Part shown: in pieces, positions 1 through 9,100 of the stretch
How positions within the stretch are numbered: position 1 is the first letter of the stretch
Layout of the letters: each line of letters begins with the position of its first letter
Source of the DNA: Sedimentibacter sp. zth1
GTDB lineage: Bacteria; Bacillota; Clostridia; Tissierellales; Sedimentibacteraceae
Length of the DNA stretch: 64,000 bases
NCBI RefSeq assembly: GCF_017352195.1
Contig: NZ_CP071445.1
Coordinates: 1-64,000 of the forward strand
Reading direction: 5' to 3'
The notes under the pieces: model-generated
The model's input: only the letters and a program-made list of their open reading frames with translations
Database searches by the model: none
What the model was told of the DNA's origin: nothing
Made by a program: the position numbers and the translations under genes

Positions 1-2
1 AA

Positions 3-1004
3 AAAGTTTTATTAGTAGATATGGATAGTCAGGCAAATCTAACAATAGGATTAGGATTTAATCCGGATGAGTTAGAATACACTATGGCTAAACTAATTGA
101 TAACAAAATTTCTGATTATAGTTATCAAATTGAAAAGGATAAGTATTTATTAAATGCTGAAGGTGTAGATTTAATTCCATCAGATATCAGACTTTGTGCT
201 GTAGAAACAAAAATACTTAATGTTATTAATCGTGAAAACATGCTTAAAAATATTTTAAGTACAGTAAAAGAAGATTATGATTATATATTGATTGATTGCT
301 TGCCATCCCTTGGTAACTTAAACATAAATGCTTTTGTAGCAGCTGATAGTGTTATAATTCCTGTTCAAGCTCATTATTATCCTTTAAGAGGTATGGAACA
401 GTTGTTGCAGTCAATTATGAGTGTACAGGCTCAGATAAATCATTATCTTAAAGTTGAAGGTATATTACTTACTATGTTTGATAAAAGGACAAAGCTAAGT
501 AGAGAAGTAAAAAATGTTATAAATGAAGTTATTATAGCTGATGATGAAACAATTGAAAAATATGATGAATTGATAGATGAGCTTGATGATGAACTTTATC
601 AGGATATTTATTCTAACAGTTCCGACTATGAGATAGTTGAAGTTAATGGAGAGATAAACACATCATTAAAAGAAGTATTAGTAATTCTTACAGTAATTAC
701 AGAGCAGGAGATCCAGTATGATGAAGGAAATATTGAGACTGTTAGATCAATACATAATAAAATATATTCTATAACTAAAAAGACAAGTACATATTATTGC
801 GAAGGTTGTACTTGTTATCATACTCCAGAAGAAAACTGCCCCGGTAATTGTACATGTTCTGGACATTCAAAAATAGAAATAAATATTATTGTTAATTCTT
901 TTGAAGAAATGCTTGAAATATTTAATTTTGATAATGAGCAAAAGGAATGGGCAAAGACATTATTTAATACAGATTATAGTGAAATATATTCAAATTTAGA
1001 TTAG
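3..1004 (+). CDS. ParA-like partition ATPase fused to unrelated ICE-type C-terminus (5' partial)
   Basis: The reading frame is open from the window edge, so the Walker A region is missing. Counting from the Met at 21, residues 1-170 are ParA/Soj-like: VDMDSQANLT, the Walker B stretch YILIDCLPSLG near residue 90, and GILLTMFDKRTKLSREV near 148-163. Normal ParA proteins continue with a conserved C-terminus. Here the sequence switches to an acidic stretch, a Cys-rich cluster (CEGCTC...CPGNC) and an end that resembles the tail of large clostridial ICE proteins (recall). I infer that a deletion joined two genes. ParA proteins segregate plasmids and ICEs; this one has probably lost that function. 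The next small gene follows within about 20 bp. Confidence 0.7.
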   Translation, partial: KVLLVDMDSQANLTIGLGFNPDELEYTMAKLIDNKISDYSYQIEKDKYLLNAEGVDLIPSDIRLCAVETKILNVINRENMLKNILSTVKEDYDYILIDCLPSLGNLNINAFVAADSVIIPVQAHYYPLRGMEQLLQSIMSVQAQINHYLKVEGILLTMFDKRTKLSREVKNVINEVIIADDETIEKYDELIDELDDELYQDIYSNSSDYEIVEVNGEINTSLKEVLVILTVITEQEIQYDEGNIETVRSIHNKIYSITKKTSTYYCEGCTCYHTPEENCPGNCTCSGHSKIEINIIVNSFEEMLEIFNFDNEQKEWAKTLFNTDYSEIYSNLD

Positions 1005-1021
1005 TGATTAGTGAGGTGAAA

Positions 1022-1276
1022 ATGGATTTAATATTTTACCGACTTATAGATAATATGCTACAAAAGTATAAAGAAAAAGGTTTTAGTAAGGCACAGATTA
1101 AAGAGCTAAGGAAAGGAATTGAAAGCGATTTAGATATATCAAAATATGATGATATAAATCTTAGTTCTGAAGAAATGTTTGATATAAGATGGAAATTAAC
1201 ATTTGAAAAATATGAAGAAGGAAATGAAGATTATGAACGAAAAAAATTATCGAGAAACACTATTAAAACGTTATGA
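1022..1276 (+). CDS. small ICE-associated protein with xIRxGxxxxxDxSKY-type repeat
   Basis: An 84-residue protein. The ATG at 1022 follows GTGAGGTG and is preferred over an upstream in-frame ATG at 1004 that overlaps the previous stop. The stretch ELRKGIESDLDISKYDD followed by EEMFDIRWKL resembles the short repeat units found in accessory proteins of clostridial ICEs (recall, not searched). No catalytic motif or membrane segment is seen. It overlaps the next gene by 44 bp in another frame, which suggests co-transcription with it. Function unknown. Confidence 0.55.
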   Translation: MDLIFYRLIDNMLQKYKEKGFSKAQIKELRKGIESDLDISKYDDINLSSEEMFDIRWKLTFEKYEEGNEDYERKKLSRNTIKTL

Positions 1277-1454
1277 CAATGAACAGGAAAACAGAAAAAA
1301 GTTATTGGATAAAAGAAAAGCTATAGATATAAAAATTCAGAAAAGTGTAAATAACTTAAAAAAGATAAAAGAAGAAATTGAAGGCTTTGATATTAAGTGT
1401 ATGGTTAAGGTGATAAAGCTAATGGGTTATTCACTATCCTATGTACAAGACTAA
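1233..1454 (+). CDS. DUF4315-like small coiled-coil ICE protein
   Basis: A 73-residue, Lys/Glu-rich protein with a predicted coiled coil over residues 8-50 and a short hydrophobic tail ending SLSYVQD. Size, coiled coil and ending resemble the DUF4315 family of Gram-positive ICE accessory genes. The ATG at 1233 was chosen over the more upstream ATGs because it follows GAAGGAAATG at a workable distance. It starts inside the previous gene, as tightly packed ICE operons often do. Function unknown. Confidence 0.55.
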   Translation: MNEKNYRETLLKRYDNEQENRKKLLDKRKAIDIKIQKSVNNLKKIKEEIEGFDIKCMVKVIKLMGYSLSYVQD

Positions 1455-1466
1455 ATACAATCAGGA

Positions 1467-1682
1467 GTGTTAGAGGATAAAAATAACCAGGATAATACAT
1501 ATACAAATATGTACTGGAGAGCAAGGTTTGTAGGTGGTGCATTTGAAAAGGCAAAAGAGCTTAAGAATAAAGATAAAATTGAGATAACAAAAGGTGTAAT
1601 TGAAAATACCTATGATAAAGAAAAGGGTAAGCTTTGGGTTAATGTTACTGTATTTGAATTTTTAAAAATGGTATTATCTTGA
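1467..1682 (+). CDS. OB-fold-like small ICE protein (SSB-like, tentative)
   Basis: A 71-residue protein with a GTG start directly after AGGA. The core (YWRARFVGGAFEKAKEL, then KIEITKGVIE and KLWVNVTVFEF) alternates strands and helix in a way that suggests a small OB-fold single-strand-binding protein of the type carried by conjugative elements. This is pattern recognition only. It ends the run of small ICE-like genes and is followed by the decayed winged-helix gene. Confidence 0.45.
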   Translation: MLEDKNNQDNTYTNMYWRARFVGGAFEKAKELKNKDKIEITKGVIENTYDKEKGKLWVNVTVFEFLKMVLS

Positions 1683-1740
1683 TTTGGCAATACCATAAAT
1701 TGTTTAAATAGTCAATAATATTTTAAATTTGGAGGATAAA

Positions 1741-2808
1741 ATGAATAATTCAATGGTATATCAAACTTTGTGTTTTCAAAAAATGTAGATAAAAATAGCA
1801 AGTTAGTTTATATAGGACTAAAGAAGTTTATTAATAATATAACTGGATCATGTTTCCCATCAAAGAAATTGCTATGTGAAATGTGCAATATAAGTATGTC
1901 AACCCTTGATAAAGCAATGAAAAATCTAATAGATGCAGGAGTATTAAAAAAACAATACAGATATAGAAGAAACTTTAGTCAAACAAGCAATATGTATACA
2001 ATAACACCATTTATGATTAGCGGTGATTATTATTTTAATGTAAGAGCTGATATATTAGATTTAGGTCTATCAGTAAAGGAAGTAATGGTGTATTCATATT
2101 TATGTTCTGTAGCTGATAAGGACCATAACTGTTATCCTTCAATAAAAACTATTTCAGAGCAATGCGAGTTAAGTGTTTCAACAATTAAAATTGCATTGAG
2201 ACTATTAGTAAGTAAAAAATTAATAGCAAAAGAGAACCAATTCAGATTAGATGGTGGCAAGAGAAATAATACGTATACAATAATTCAGGAAGAAGTAGAG
2301 TCAGAGCAAGTTGAAGAATTAGAACAATTAGAACAATTAGAACAACTTATATTGCAAGATGAGAACCAACAAGAAATATTGGAAGAAGTGCCTCATCCAG
2401 AGCTGCAGCTTGATGAAAATATCGAAACTGATTTACCATCAGAAAAATTATCTGAAAATAAGCAAATCAATTAAATAGTTAAAAATAATAAAGTAATTGT
2501 CAAATCTGATGAATTAAAAACAGAAGAAACTAATAAAACAATAAATCAAAAATTTAAAGAGGGTAATGTAAAATTAAGAGGCGATATTTTTAATTATAAG
2601 CTGTCTAAAAACACATTAGTGGTATATGAGTATTAAGAATGTTAATGTAGATATGAATAAATTGAATATAAGCGAAATAAGTAAAAAACTAAGAATTAAT
2701 ACATACAAAATTAAATTGTCATTAGTAGAGCTAAAAGTAAGAGGTTTAATTTATAGAAAATCTATATCCAATTACCGATACCCATGGCTTATAAAAAAGT
2801 CCCCATAA
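1741..2808 (+). pseudogene. decayed multi-winged-helix regulator or replication-type protein
   Basis: The natural start appears to be the ATG at 1741 behind GGAGGAT. The frame breaks near 1765: one missing base turns QTFVFSKN into a short dead end. The GTG at 1770 reopens 234 residues with two helix-turn-helix units (about residues 30-60 and 125-155) and a Glu-rich tail with repeated EQLEQL. The stop at 2472 corresponds to a GAA codon in the related copy near 15.08 kb, so it is a nonsense change. A third winged-helix unit (INKLNISEISKKLRINTYKIK-like, 2626-2808) follows in another frame. Tandem winged-helix proteins of this kind are common on plasmids and ICEs; the role is inferred. Confidence 0.6.
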
Positions 2809-3240
2809 CTAGTACCTATAAATAACTAAAGATATTGCTTACTGAAAAAGAATAAATTATATATATATAAATATAGCTTATATAATAAATACAATATATT
2901 TCCCATAACACATGTAAATTGCAAGAATGGTTGCATAATTGAGAGTAAAGAGATAAATAAAATGAACTGCTAAGATAGCAATGATAAAATAAAAGACAAG
3001 ATGCACCTCTTTTGCAGGGAGCAACAAATATGATTTAAATTAATATATATAACAATTCTTAATTTGACAAATATAGGAAATTGATATATATTGATTAGTA
3101 GTATAGTTTTGTGGAAAACGTAAAAGAATTCGTAAAAGACAAGTAAAATTAAATTTACAGAAAGAAAACAAAAGGCTTGTTTCTGTTTAAGATAATACAA
3201 CTTTATCATTACAAGATAGTCAAACACTTCATGCAAAAAA
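2390..3240 (+). repeat. dispersed degenerate repeat, copy A
   Basis: This segment shares an ordered series of blocks with 10915-11665 and 14990-15850, and partly with 5985-6830. The blocks are: the 3' end of the winged-helix gene; CTAGTACCTATAAATAACTA; GATGCACCTCTTTTGCAG; TTGACAAATATAGGAAATTG; and an AAAGACAAG.. coiled-coil remnant (ENKRLVSALDNTTL in the best copy). No intact gene is left. The copies look like decayed duplicates of one plasmid or ICE gene pair. Confidence 0.7.
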
Positions 3241-3399
3241 TATTCAGCTTTTAGCGGTTTGAAATGGTGAAGAACAGATAAAAGGCAATAAAAAGAAAAA
3301 GAGTTTTTTTAGTATGTTTAAGAAATGAAATAAATTTGTTATTAAAAACAATTACAAATTTCGACATAATATTTAATTATTTAATTATAAAATTTAATT

Positions 3400-3850
3400 G
3401 CTTTTTAAACATAATTTTAAAAAAGAGAGAGATTTATATAAAAATATTAAAAGTAATAGCAATTATTTTCCTAATTAATGAACTCATTACTGAATGTAGT
3501 CTAGATAATTATACTAACAAAACTAAAAATATAAATATGAATTCAAAATTCCTTAAAATTGGATAAATAGAAATAAAATCTATAGTATGAGTATGAACAA
3601 TGGGTGATTTACATATCTCCTGTTATACATAAAGCCGATGATATATTTATTTACTTTAGATGAATCTATTATTAACTTTCGTAGGATAGGTAAAACAAAG
3701 GAAATGATAATTAGTAATACTTATTCATTTAATTTATATATGCTAGGTAAAGCAAATTATGTCGGAGAAATTTTTCATTCAGTAGAATTGCTCATTAATT
3801 GTAATAAATATATTGCAAATTACGATTTTTATATTGATCAAAACATATAA
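3400..3850 (+). pseudogene. remnants of a small lipoprotein or secreted protein
   Basis: Between 2809 and 3981 there is no convincing intact gene. About 3430-3566 reads KILKVIAIIFLI followed by LITECSLDNY, which looks like a lipoprotein signal peptide with a lipobox. About 3600-3850 reads ISPVIHKADDIFIYF in one frame and DESIINFRRIGKTKEM in another, as if one gene had suffered a frameshift. Family not recognised. Confidence 0.3.
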
Positions 3851-3981
3851 AATATTTTTAATATTATTGATACTTCAAACTTTATTGTGTTAATGAAGAA
3901 ATTAAACCAATTAGGGTTAAGTTTTGTTTGAGATAAAATCAATAGTGATTTTCTATAAATAAAATAAGGTAGGGGTACTAA

Positions 3982-4521
3982 ATGCATAAAAAATCAAATA
4001 TCTTAAAAATCCTTGTTGTTTTTGTGCTGATAGTTACAGTTATTATTATCAGTATTATTTTAATAAATCAAAACAAGGATGCTAAGATTGTGGAGTTCTT
4101 ATCAGAGTTTCTAATTGACACAGAAGAATTTTCAAACAGAAAATATCATAAAAGCTGTCATTTTGAAATCAGTTTAATAGACGAGAAGTATGACTGTGAA
4201 GTTTATAAATCCTCATACAATCCGAATGTTATAAACGAATTTATAAAATTAATTATAAATGGTGGACCTCAAAAAGTTAAAAATGTTAATAAAATAAACA
4301 ACAATATTACATTTTCTAGTTTAGATGTTATGGTCTACATATATGTTATAGATAATAATGATATCGTGAAATCAATAACGCTTGATTTTGATAACTCACA
4401 ACAATTCTATTTAATTACATATAATGATAGCTTTAAAAATGACTATATTTTAAAATATGAATTGGATAATGATTTTTACAAATACTTTATAGATAAGTAT
4501 GCTATGAAAAGAGAGAAGTAA
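3982..4521 (+). CDS. membrane-anchored hypothetical protein
   Basis: A 179-residue protein with a positively charged N-terminus and one membrane segment at about residues 8-30 (ILKILVVFVLIVTVIIISII), then a soluble domain likely outside the cell. GTAGGGGT lies about 7 bases before the ATG. No lipobox or catalytic motif was found and the family was not recognised. The gene ends just before an inverted repeat that can terminate transcription from both sides. Confidence 0.6.
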   Translation: MHKKSNILKILVVFVLIVTVIIISIILINQNKDAKIVEFLSEFLIDTEEFSNRKYHKSCHFEISLIDEKYDCEVYKSSYNPNVINEFIKLIINGGPQKVKNVNKINNNITFSSLDVMVYIYVIDNNDIVKSITLDFDNSQQFYLITYNDSFKNDYILKYELDNDFYKYFIDKYAMKREK

Positions 4522-4528
4522 AACAATT

Positions 4529-4553
4529 AAGGGTACTAGATTGTAGTACCCTT
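4529..4553. terminator. bidirectional terminator hairpin
   Basis: AAGGGTACTA and TAGTACCCTT form a perfect 10-bp stem with a 5-base loop between two converging genes. Confidence 0.75.
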
Positions 4554-4571
4554 GATAATAATTTATGCTAC

Positions 4572-5033
4572 TTAATTTATTAAAAATTCATTTCCTTCCG
4601 ATGTAAAATATGACAGTCTTACTCCCTCATCATACACATATGAAAATCCCTTATCCTTGAAATTACGCATTAGTAAATTTAGTTTTACTTTTACTGCTCC
4701 TATGCTTTCATGATCTATCAGCCAAATCTGCTCATCCGAAAGGTACTGAGTACCTTCTGCTATTGAATTAAGTACTGTTTGTTTTTCATTTGTGCTTAGA
4801 GATGTTAAAACACCTGTAATAGCAGCAGCTGTCCCTACTATAGGGCTTACTCCTGGGAATAAAGCAACTAACCCAACAACACCAGACAAACCATTTAGAA
4901 GTGTTGCCACATCGTTTTCACTTACTTCGTCACTATCTTTGAAATGCTTATAGACAAAACCCTGGATTCTTCTTAAATCAGTAAAATCATCTACAGATAA
5001 TATTAATGTCTTACAATCATCTTTTATACTCAT
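4572..5033 (-). CDS. leaderless small protein with Gly-rich hydrophobic core, driven by a TcdR/UviA-type promoter
   Basis: A 153-residue protein with AAGGAG a few bases before the ATG. A hydrophobic, glycine-rich stretch at about residues 46-80 (LLNGLSGVVGLVALFPGVSP, then IVGTAAAITGVL) could insert in a membrane, as some bacteriocins do. The C-terminus is soluble and there is no signal peptide. Upstream lies the same promoter and palindrome found before the two papain-like effector genes, so I infer it belongs to the same sigma-controlled set. Toxin or bacteriocin activity is possible but not shown; family not recognised. Confidence 0.6.
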   Translation of the reverse strand: MSIKDDCKTLILSVDDFTDLRRIQGFVYKHFKDSDEVSENDVATLLNGLSGVVGLVALFPGVSPIVGTAAAITGVLTSLSTNEKQTVLNSIAEGTQYLSDEQIWLIDHESIGAVKVKLNLLMRNFKDKGFSYVYDEGVRLSYFTSEGNEFLIN

Positions 5034-5063
5034 AAAAATCTCCTTAAATTTTATTTAAAACAC

Positions 5064-5075
5064 TTAATCGATTAA
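5064..5075. promoter_or_regulatory. 12-bp palindrome TTAATCGATTAA
   Basis: A perfect palindrome about 16 bases downstream of the -10 box of the adjacent promoter. The same sequence is present at 10266-10277, and a near copy at 14655-14666, always at the same place. It could be an operator or a shared leader element. Confidence 0.5.
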
Positions 5076-5090
5076 ATTTGTTTTATACTA

Positions 5091-5122
5091 TATAAAAACA
5101 ATTTTTTTAATAAATTTGTAAA
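5091..5122 (-). promoter_or_regulatory. TcdR/UviA/BotR-type promoter
   Basis: On the minus strand this reads TTTACA, 17 bases, then GTTTTTATA. TTTACA is the -35 sequence I recall for group 5 sigma factors of clostridial toxin loci. It lies between the sigma pseudogene and the 153-residue gene. Confidence 0.7.
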
Positions 5123-5151
5123 CTAAATACTAAATAATTATTTTTTTGTCT

Positions 5152-5679
5152 TTATAGCTTGTCCACTTTTTGTTTTATAATTCTTAACGCTCTTAATTTA
5201 TTTTGATTAATAGCTTGTCTTGAAATATTTAAAATTTTAGATAATTCAGAGATTGTATAACCATACACAAATAAACCGATAATAATTTTTTTTTGCATAT
5301 TTGTTAGTTTTGTTATGTAAGAATAAAAAGTATCTAATTCTATTTCTTGATAATAGTCGTAATATGGCATTTCAAATTCCATACAGCTTTCAACAATATT
5401 TTTTCTCGCTTTATGTTTAATCAAATTGTAGGTATGATTTTTTAACGATTTATAAACATAATTTACTAATTCACCTTGACTATACTTAGTTACTTTACTT
5501 ACATCTATTTTTTTAATAAATTCTAGAAAAAATATTATTATGTCAGTTTCAGCTTATTCATAATTTGCTATGTTACTAAACTTTTTAATTAATTTTGAGT
5601 ATCTTGAATAAAGCTCTACAATTGAACACTCATCGCCATTATGTGCCGATTGAAGTAATTCACACATATCGTTATTCAT
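5152..5679 (-). pseudogene. TcdR/UviA-like alternative sigma factor with one in-frame stop
   Basis: From the ATG at 5679 (behind AAAGGGGG) the frame runs 176 codons to TAG/TAA-type termination at 5152, interrupted only by TAA at codon 42 (5554-5556, reading NYE-stop-AETDIIIFFLEF). The first part (NNDMCELLQSAHNGDE..., ELYSRYSKLIKKF) resembles sigma region 2 of TcdR-like factors. The last part (LTNMQKKIIIGLFVYGYTISELSKILNISRQAINQ) is a clear sigma region 4 helix-turn-helix. A downstream ATG at 5424 would give only region 4. Its own upstream region carries the same promoter type, consistent with former autoregulation. Either the gene is dead, or an active factor lies elsewhere in the genome. Confidence 0.75.
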
Positions 5680-5721
5680 TTGTTATCCCCCTTTTATACC
5701 TTTTGCAAAACCCCTTTTATA

Positions 5722-5753
5722 ATAAAAAACAAATAATTAACATAATTTGTAAA
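5722..5753 (-). promoter_or_regulatory. TcdR/UviA-type promoter of the sigma gene
   Basis: On the minus strand this reads TTTACA, 17 bases, then GTTTTTTAT, about 43 bases before the sigma start codon. An autoregulatory arrangement is inferred. Confidence 0.65.
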
Positions 5754-5984
5754 CTGATTTTGAAAAATATATTTTTTTGATTTCATTATTTTAGTAATAA
5801 ATAGGGTATGATTTTCATGAGATTACACAAAAATAGAAGATCGGATATTTTAGTATTTATAAATTATTATATAAATATTTAAGTCAAACAATTTATTGTA
5901 TAACAGATAATATATAAAGGCTAATAACAAATATTATTTTGTAAGATATGTTTGAATTAAAGTAAGATTTAAAAATAGAAAAAC

Positions 5985-6830
5985 TAATAAGGCAATAAAT
6001 CAATAGTATAGCAGTGGCATGCAGAATTAAGAGGCGATGTTTAAACTATAAGTTATCTAAAAAATAACTAAAAATATTGCTTATTGAAAAGATGTTCTGT
6101 AAAGTAAAAATTCCCCAAGGGGGATAAAAAATTATAAAAAATAATTTTCGTTGAATGCAAAAGTAAATTCCACTTTTTTCTTCACAAGCAACAAAAATAA
6201 GCGCCATAAATGAAAACTTAAGTTCTAGTTTTGAGTTTTTCGGAATTTACTTATTCAAAAAAGCTGAATTTAGTCTTGCAAAAATGTTACAACTATATCA
6301 AAGGAGATCAGGAAACATAGGATTGGAGATGAAAGTTTATATTTACATAGTAATGATTGTATATATCGTTTCTATTATCAAAAACAATCTCTATGTAGCG
6401 ATTGATTAAAATTGAAAAGATGTTGTACATGTAAGAAAGTAGATAGCAGAACATTATGTACTGATTATCGCTCTGATATGTGCAAAAGCATACTTCATAG
6501 TCCATATGTTTGCAATGATTGTTATTGTTTTTTTGTAAAACTAAATATTTATTAATTTTAATGTTATTATATATAAAGTGTCTTATCTTAAGATGCAGCT
6601 TGATGAAAGATTTATTTGAAGATAAGCAGATAAATGAGTTACAAGATAACGAAGATAAAATGAAAGCTAGGATGCATCTCTTTTACAGGTAGCAATAAAA
6701 TAAGTTTGACTAATATATACAATAATTAAAAATTGACAAAAATAGGTAATTGTTATATATTGAATAGTAGAAATGTAGTTGTATAGTTATGGGGAAGCCG
6801 TAAAAAAAATTCACAGTTCTTTAAATTATA
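5985..6830 (+). repeat. dispersed degenerate repeat, copy B (scattered pieces), gene-free
   Basis: 5780-6928 has no gene I can support. Pieces at about 5985-6085 (AGAGGCGATGTTTAAACTATA, ATATTGCTTATTGAAAAG) and 6590-6820 (GATGCAGCTTGATGAAAG, GATGCATCTCTTTTACAGG, TTGACAAAAATAGGTAATTG) match the repeat seen at 2.4-3.2 kb. The rest is AT-rich filler. Confidence 0.5.
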
Positions 6831-6928
6831 TGACTATAATATAGCACATGATATTGATTAAAATACTGATAAATATATAAACTTTAATAGAAACTAAGAA
6901 ATATATTGTAAAAAAATGGGTAAGAATA

Positions 6929-7012
6929 ATGAAAAAAATAATTTGCATATTTGTATTAGCAATACTGCTGTGTAGCTGTTCAGATAAAAAAATATTTAAA
7001 ATAGTCAAATAG
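6929..7012 (+). pseudogene. lipoprotein signal-peptide stub
   Basis: A 27-residue frame that reads as a lipoprotein signal peptide with a lipobox (ICIFVLAILLCSCSDKK) and then stops. It is probably the 5' remnant of a longer lipoprotein gene. Confidence 0.45.
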
Positions 7013-7214
7013 GTTATAATAATATAAAAAGTAATCAATACAATGATAAAGAAATATCATAAGACAAAAATATTGTACAGTTAAAAGCTGATAAAACAGG
7101 CATTTTCAAAAAGTGATTGTAAACACGTTGACGACATCCAAAAGGTATTAGATAATGTTATAATTACCACTTTACAAAACAAATTAAACATAAAGACAAG
7201 CAAATTGAGAAGAA

Positions 7215-7248
7215 AACAAGAATATTTTATTTTTAAAATATTCTTGTT
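7215..7248. terminator. hairpin, probable terminator
   Basis: AACAAGAATATTTT and AAAATATTCTTGTT form a 14-bp stem. It stands alone after the stub region. Confidence 0.5.
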
Positions 7249-7271
7249 TCAGAGAAATACGGTATGAAATC

Positions 7272-7306
7272 AAAACACTGATTAATATACCATTAGTCAG
7301 TGTTTT
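7272..7306. terminator. hairpin, probable terminator of the minus-strand lipoprotein gene
   Basis: AAAACACTGA and TCAGTGTTTT form a perfect 10-bp stem with a T run on the + side. It is downstream of the gene that ends at 7440. Confidence 0.45.
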
Positions 7307-7439
7307 AAATTTAAACTCATATTAAATTAATATTAAATAAATGTTTTATGTTAGGGTTATAAAATAATAAACATTAAATTTATTTTCAAAAAAATTGTCT
7401 TTTACATGGTTTCCATATCAATTTAAATTATGTTTCTTG

Positions 7440-8603
7440 TTAAAAAATTGTATCCGACCACCAAGCCCAAAGCCTCTCTGTATCACCATACATTTTGAGG
7501 TTCAGTGTTTTTTCATTATTATATGAATCTAAGTAATTTATTTTCAAACTAGCTTCTGTATCACTAATAACTATTACTTCTAAGGTCTCTGGCTTATAAA
7601 CTCTTGTGTATTCTTTCCTAAATTCTTCTATATTCTTAACATATAGTTTTTCATTTATTTCTATAAAATAGTTATTTATGATTTCAGAAGTTTCATCATT
7701 AGCATACAAAGTAAACGCACCTAGATTGTTGTATGTATAGGAAATAAAAGGGTCTGTTAATGAAATATATCCTATATTTGTATATTTACTACCATTCCTC
7801 TCTATTGTTTCACTTTCTAAATTAATGAAATCAAACATATTAAAATCTCTTAAATGTTTTAAGAAGACACTTCTCATTCCTAATTCTTTTGAAATTTTTT
7901 CTTCCAATTTAATAGGTTCTGCGTCTAAAATATTATTTATTAGCCAAATCCCATCAATTTTTGTAATAGTATTTTTGTGCATAACTACACCATATATACC
8001 CTCTCTATAGTAAAATAAAGGATAATTTACAACTGCTGTATTTTCAGTTATATTTGTGAGATAGATGCTATGCCAGTCTTCTAATATATAGCTTGGTGTT
8101 GCACTATTTATATCTGTTCCATCATCCAAAATATATAACTGCCCATTGTATTCTTTAAACAATGGTTCATTACTTTTATAACTTATTTTATGGATTATTT
8201 CCTCATTTGAATATGTAATGGAAAATAATTCTTCTATATCCTTTAATGAATTAAATCCATATCTATTACCTATAATCTTTGTATAAATAATATTTTCATT
8301 TTCAACTATTGTATCGCTCATATCTACGGAAAATCCAAATAATTCTTTCATTGAATTTATTGTTAAACTATTTTCTATTAGATGTTTGACTGTGCCAATT
8401 AATTCCCCATCGTAGAATCTTAATTCCCCATCAACCATAATTCCTTGCAGTTTTTCTGATTTCTTTTCGTTCTCTATTGTCTCTTGATTATGTGTTTCTT
8501 GTCTTACTGGTTTTTGGTTGATTACTGAACATGATGTAACACTAAAAATAAATAATACTGTTATTATTATGCCAATTAACTGTTTAAAATTATTTAGTTT
8601 CAT
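7440..8603 (-). CDS. large lipoprotein of unknown family
   Basis: A 387-residue protein. The ATG at 8603 lies six bases after AAAGGAG and is preferred over a more upstream Met. The signal peptide (IGIIITVLFIFSVTSC) ends in a lipobox, so the protein should be lipid-anchored outside the membrane. The Ser/Glu/Lys-rich linker that follows is typical of lipoproteins. The body is a long soluble domain with many Tyr, Ile and Asn residues and a C-terminal WAWW motif. No enzyme motif seen; family not recognised. The promoter type of the neighbouring effector genes was not found in front of it. Confidence 0.7.
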   Translation of the reverse strand: MKLNNFKQLIGIIITVLFIFSVTSCSVINQKPVRQETHNQETIENEKKSEKLQGIMVDGELRFYDGELIGTVKHLIENSLTINSMKELFGFSVDMSDTIVENENIIYTKIIGNRYGFNSLKDIEELFSITYSNEEIIHKISYKSNEPLFKEYNGQLYILDDGTDINSATPSYILEDWHSIYLTNITENTAVVNYPLFYYREGIYGVVMHKNTITKIDGIWLINNILDAEPIKLEEKISKELGMRSVFLKHLRDFNMFDFINLESETIERNGSKYTNIGYISLTDPFISYTYNNLGAFTLYANDETSEIINNYFIEINEKLYVKNIEEFRKEYTRVYKPETLEVIVISDTEASLKINYLDSYNNEKTLNLKMYGDTERLWAWWSDTIF

Positions 8604-9002
8604 AATTTTCTCCTTTAACACTTAATGTTCTCTCAAAATATCTATAATTTTTATAAATTTCATATTTGTGATTTTACCATCTTTTTACATAAAGTGCAAT
8701 TAAATATTTTCTTATAAAAGAATAAAAATTAGTCCTTAATGTAATACTAAAGTTTTTCTTTTTATATTCTATCAATTTATAAAAATTACATTATTTTGTT
8801 ATTATTAAAATACTATATTATATAAAAAAATTTTATAGTTATACTTTGCTTTCTAAAAACATCTTAGACATAACAATTTCTAGATGCTTACTTTTAATAG
8901 ATATTACATTAATTGCTATAGTATTTTTTAAAAAATTCTCTCCAACATTTTCTTTGAGTGTTTTTTACATTGTACTATGTTCATGTTATATATACATAAA
9001 AT
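8604..9002. other. AT-rich intergenic region without gene
   Basis: Nothing beyond AT-rich sequence is seen between the lipoprotein start and the terminator of the next gene. Confidence 0.5.
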
Positions 9003-9047
9003 AAAAAAGTCATTGAAATATTAACATATATTTTCAATGACTTTTTT
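9003..9047 (-). terminator. terminator downstream of the lectin/protease-like gene
   Basis: AAAAAAGTCATTGAAA pairs with TTTCAATGACTTTTTT (16-bp stem) and is flanked by runs that give U tracts in both directions. Confidence 0.8.
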
Positions 9048-9100
9048 GATCTGTTATGTCATCTTAACTTAATGACATAGAGTTTTAGCTCTCCTTAAAT

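Noticed and set aside
5595-5780. Plus-strand 61-residue frame
   Set aside because: It is antisense to the sigma gene and its promoter, which are well supported.
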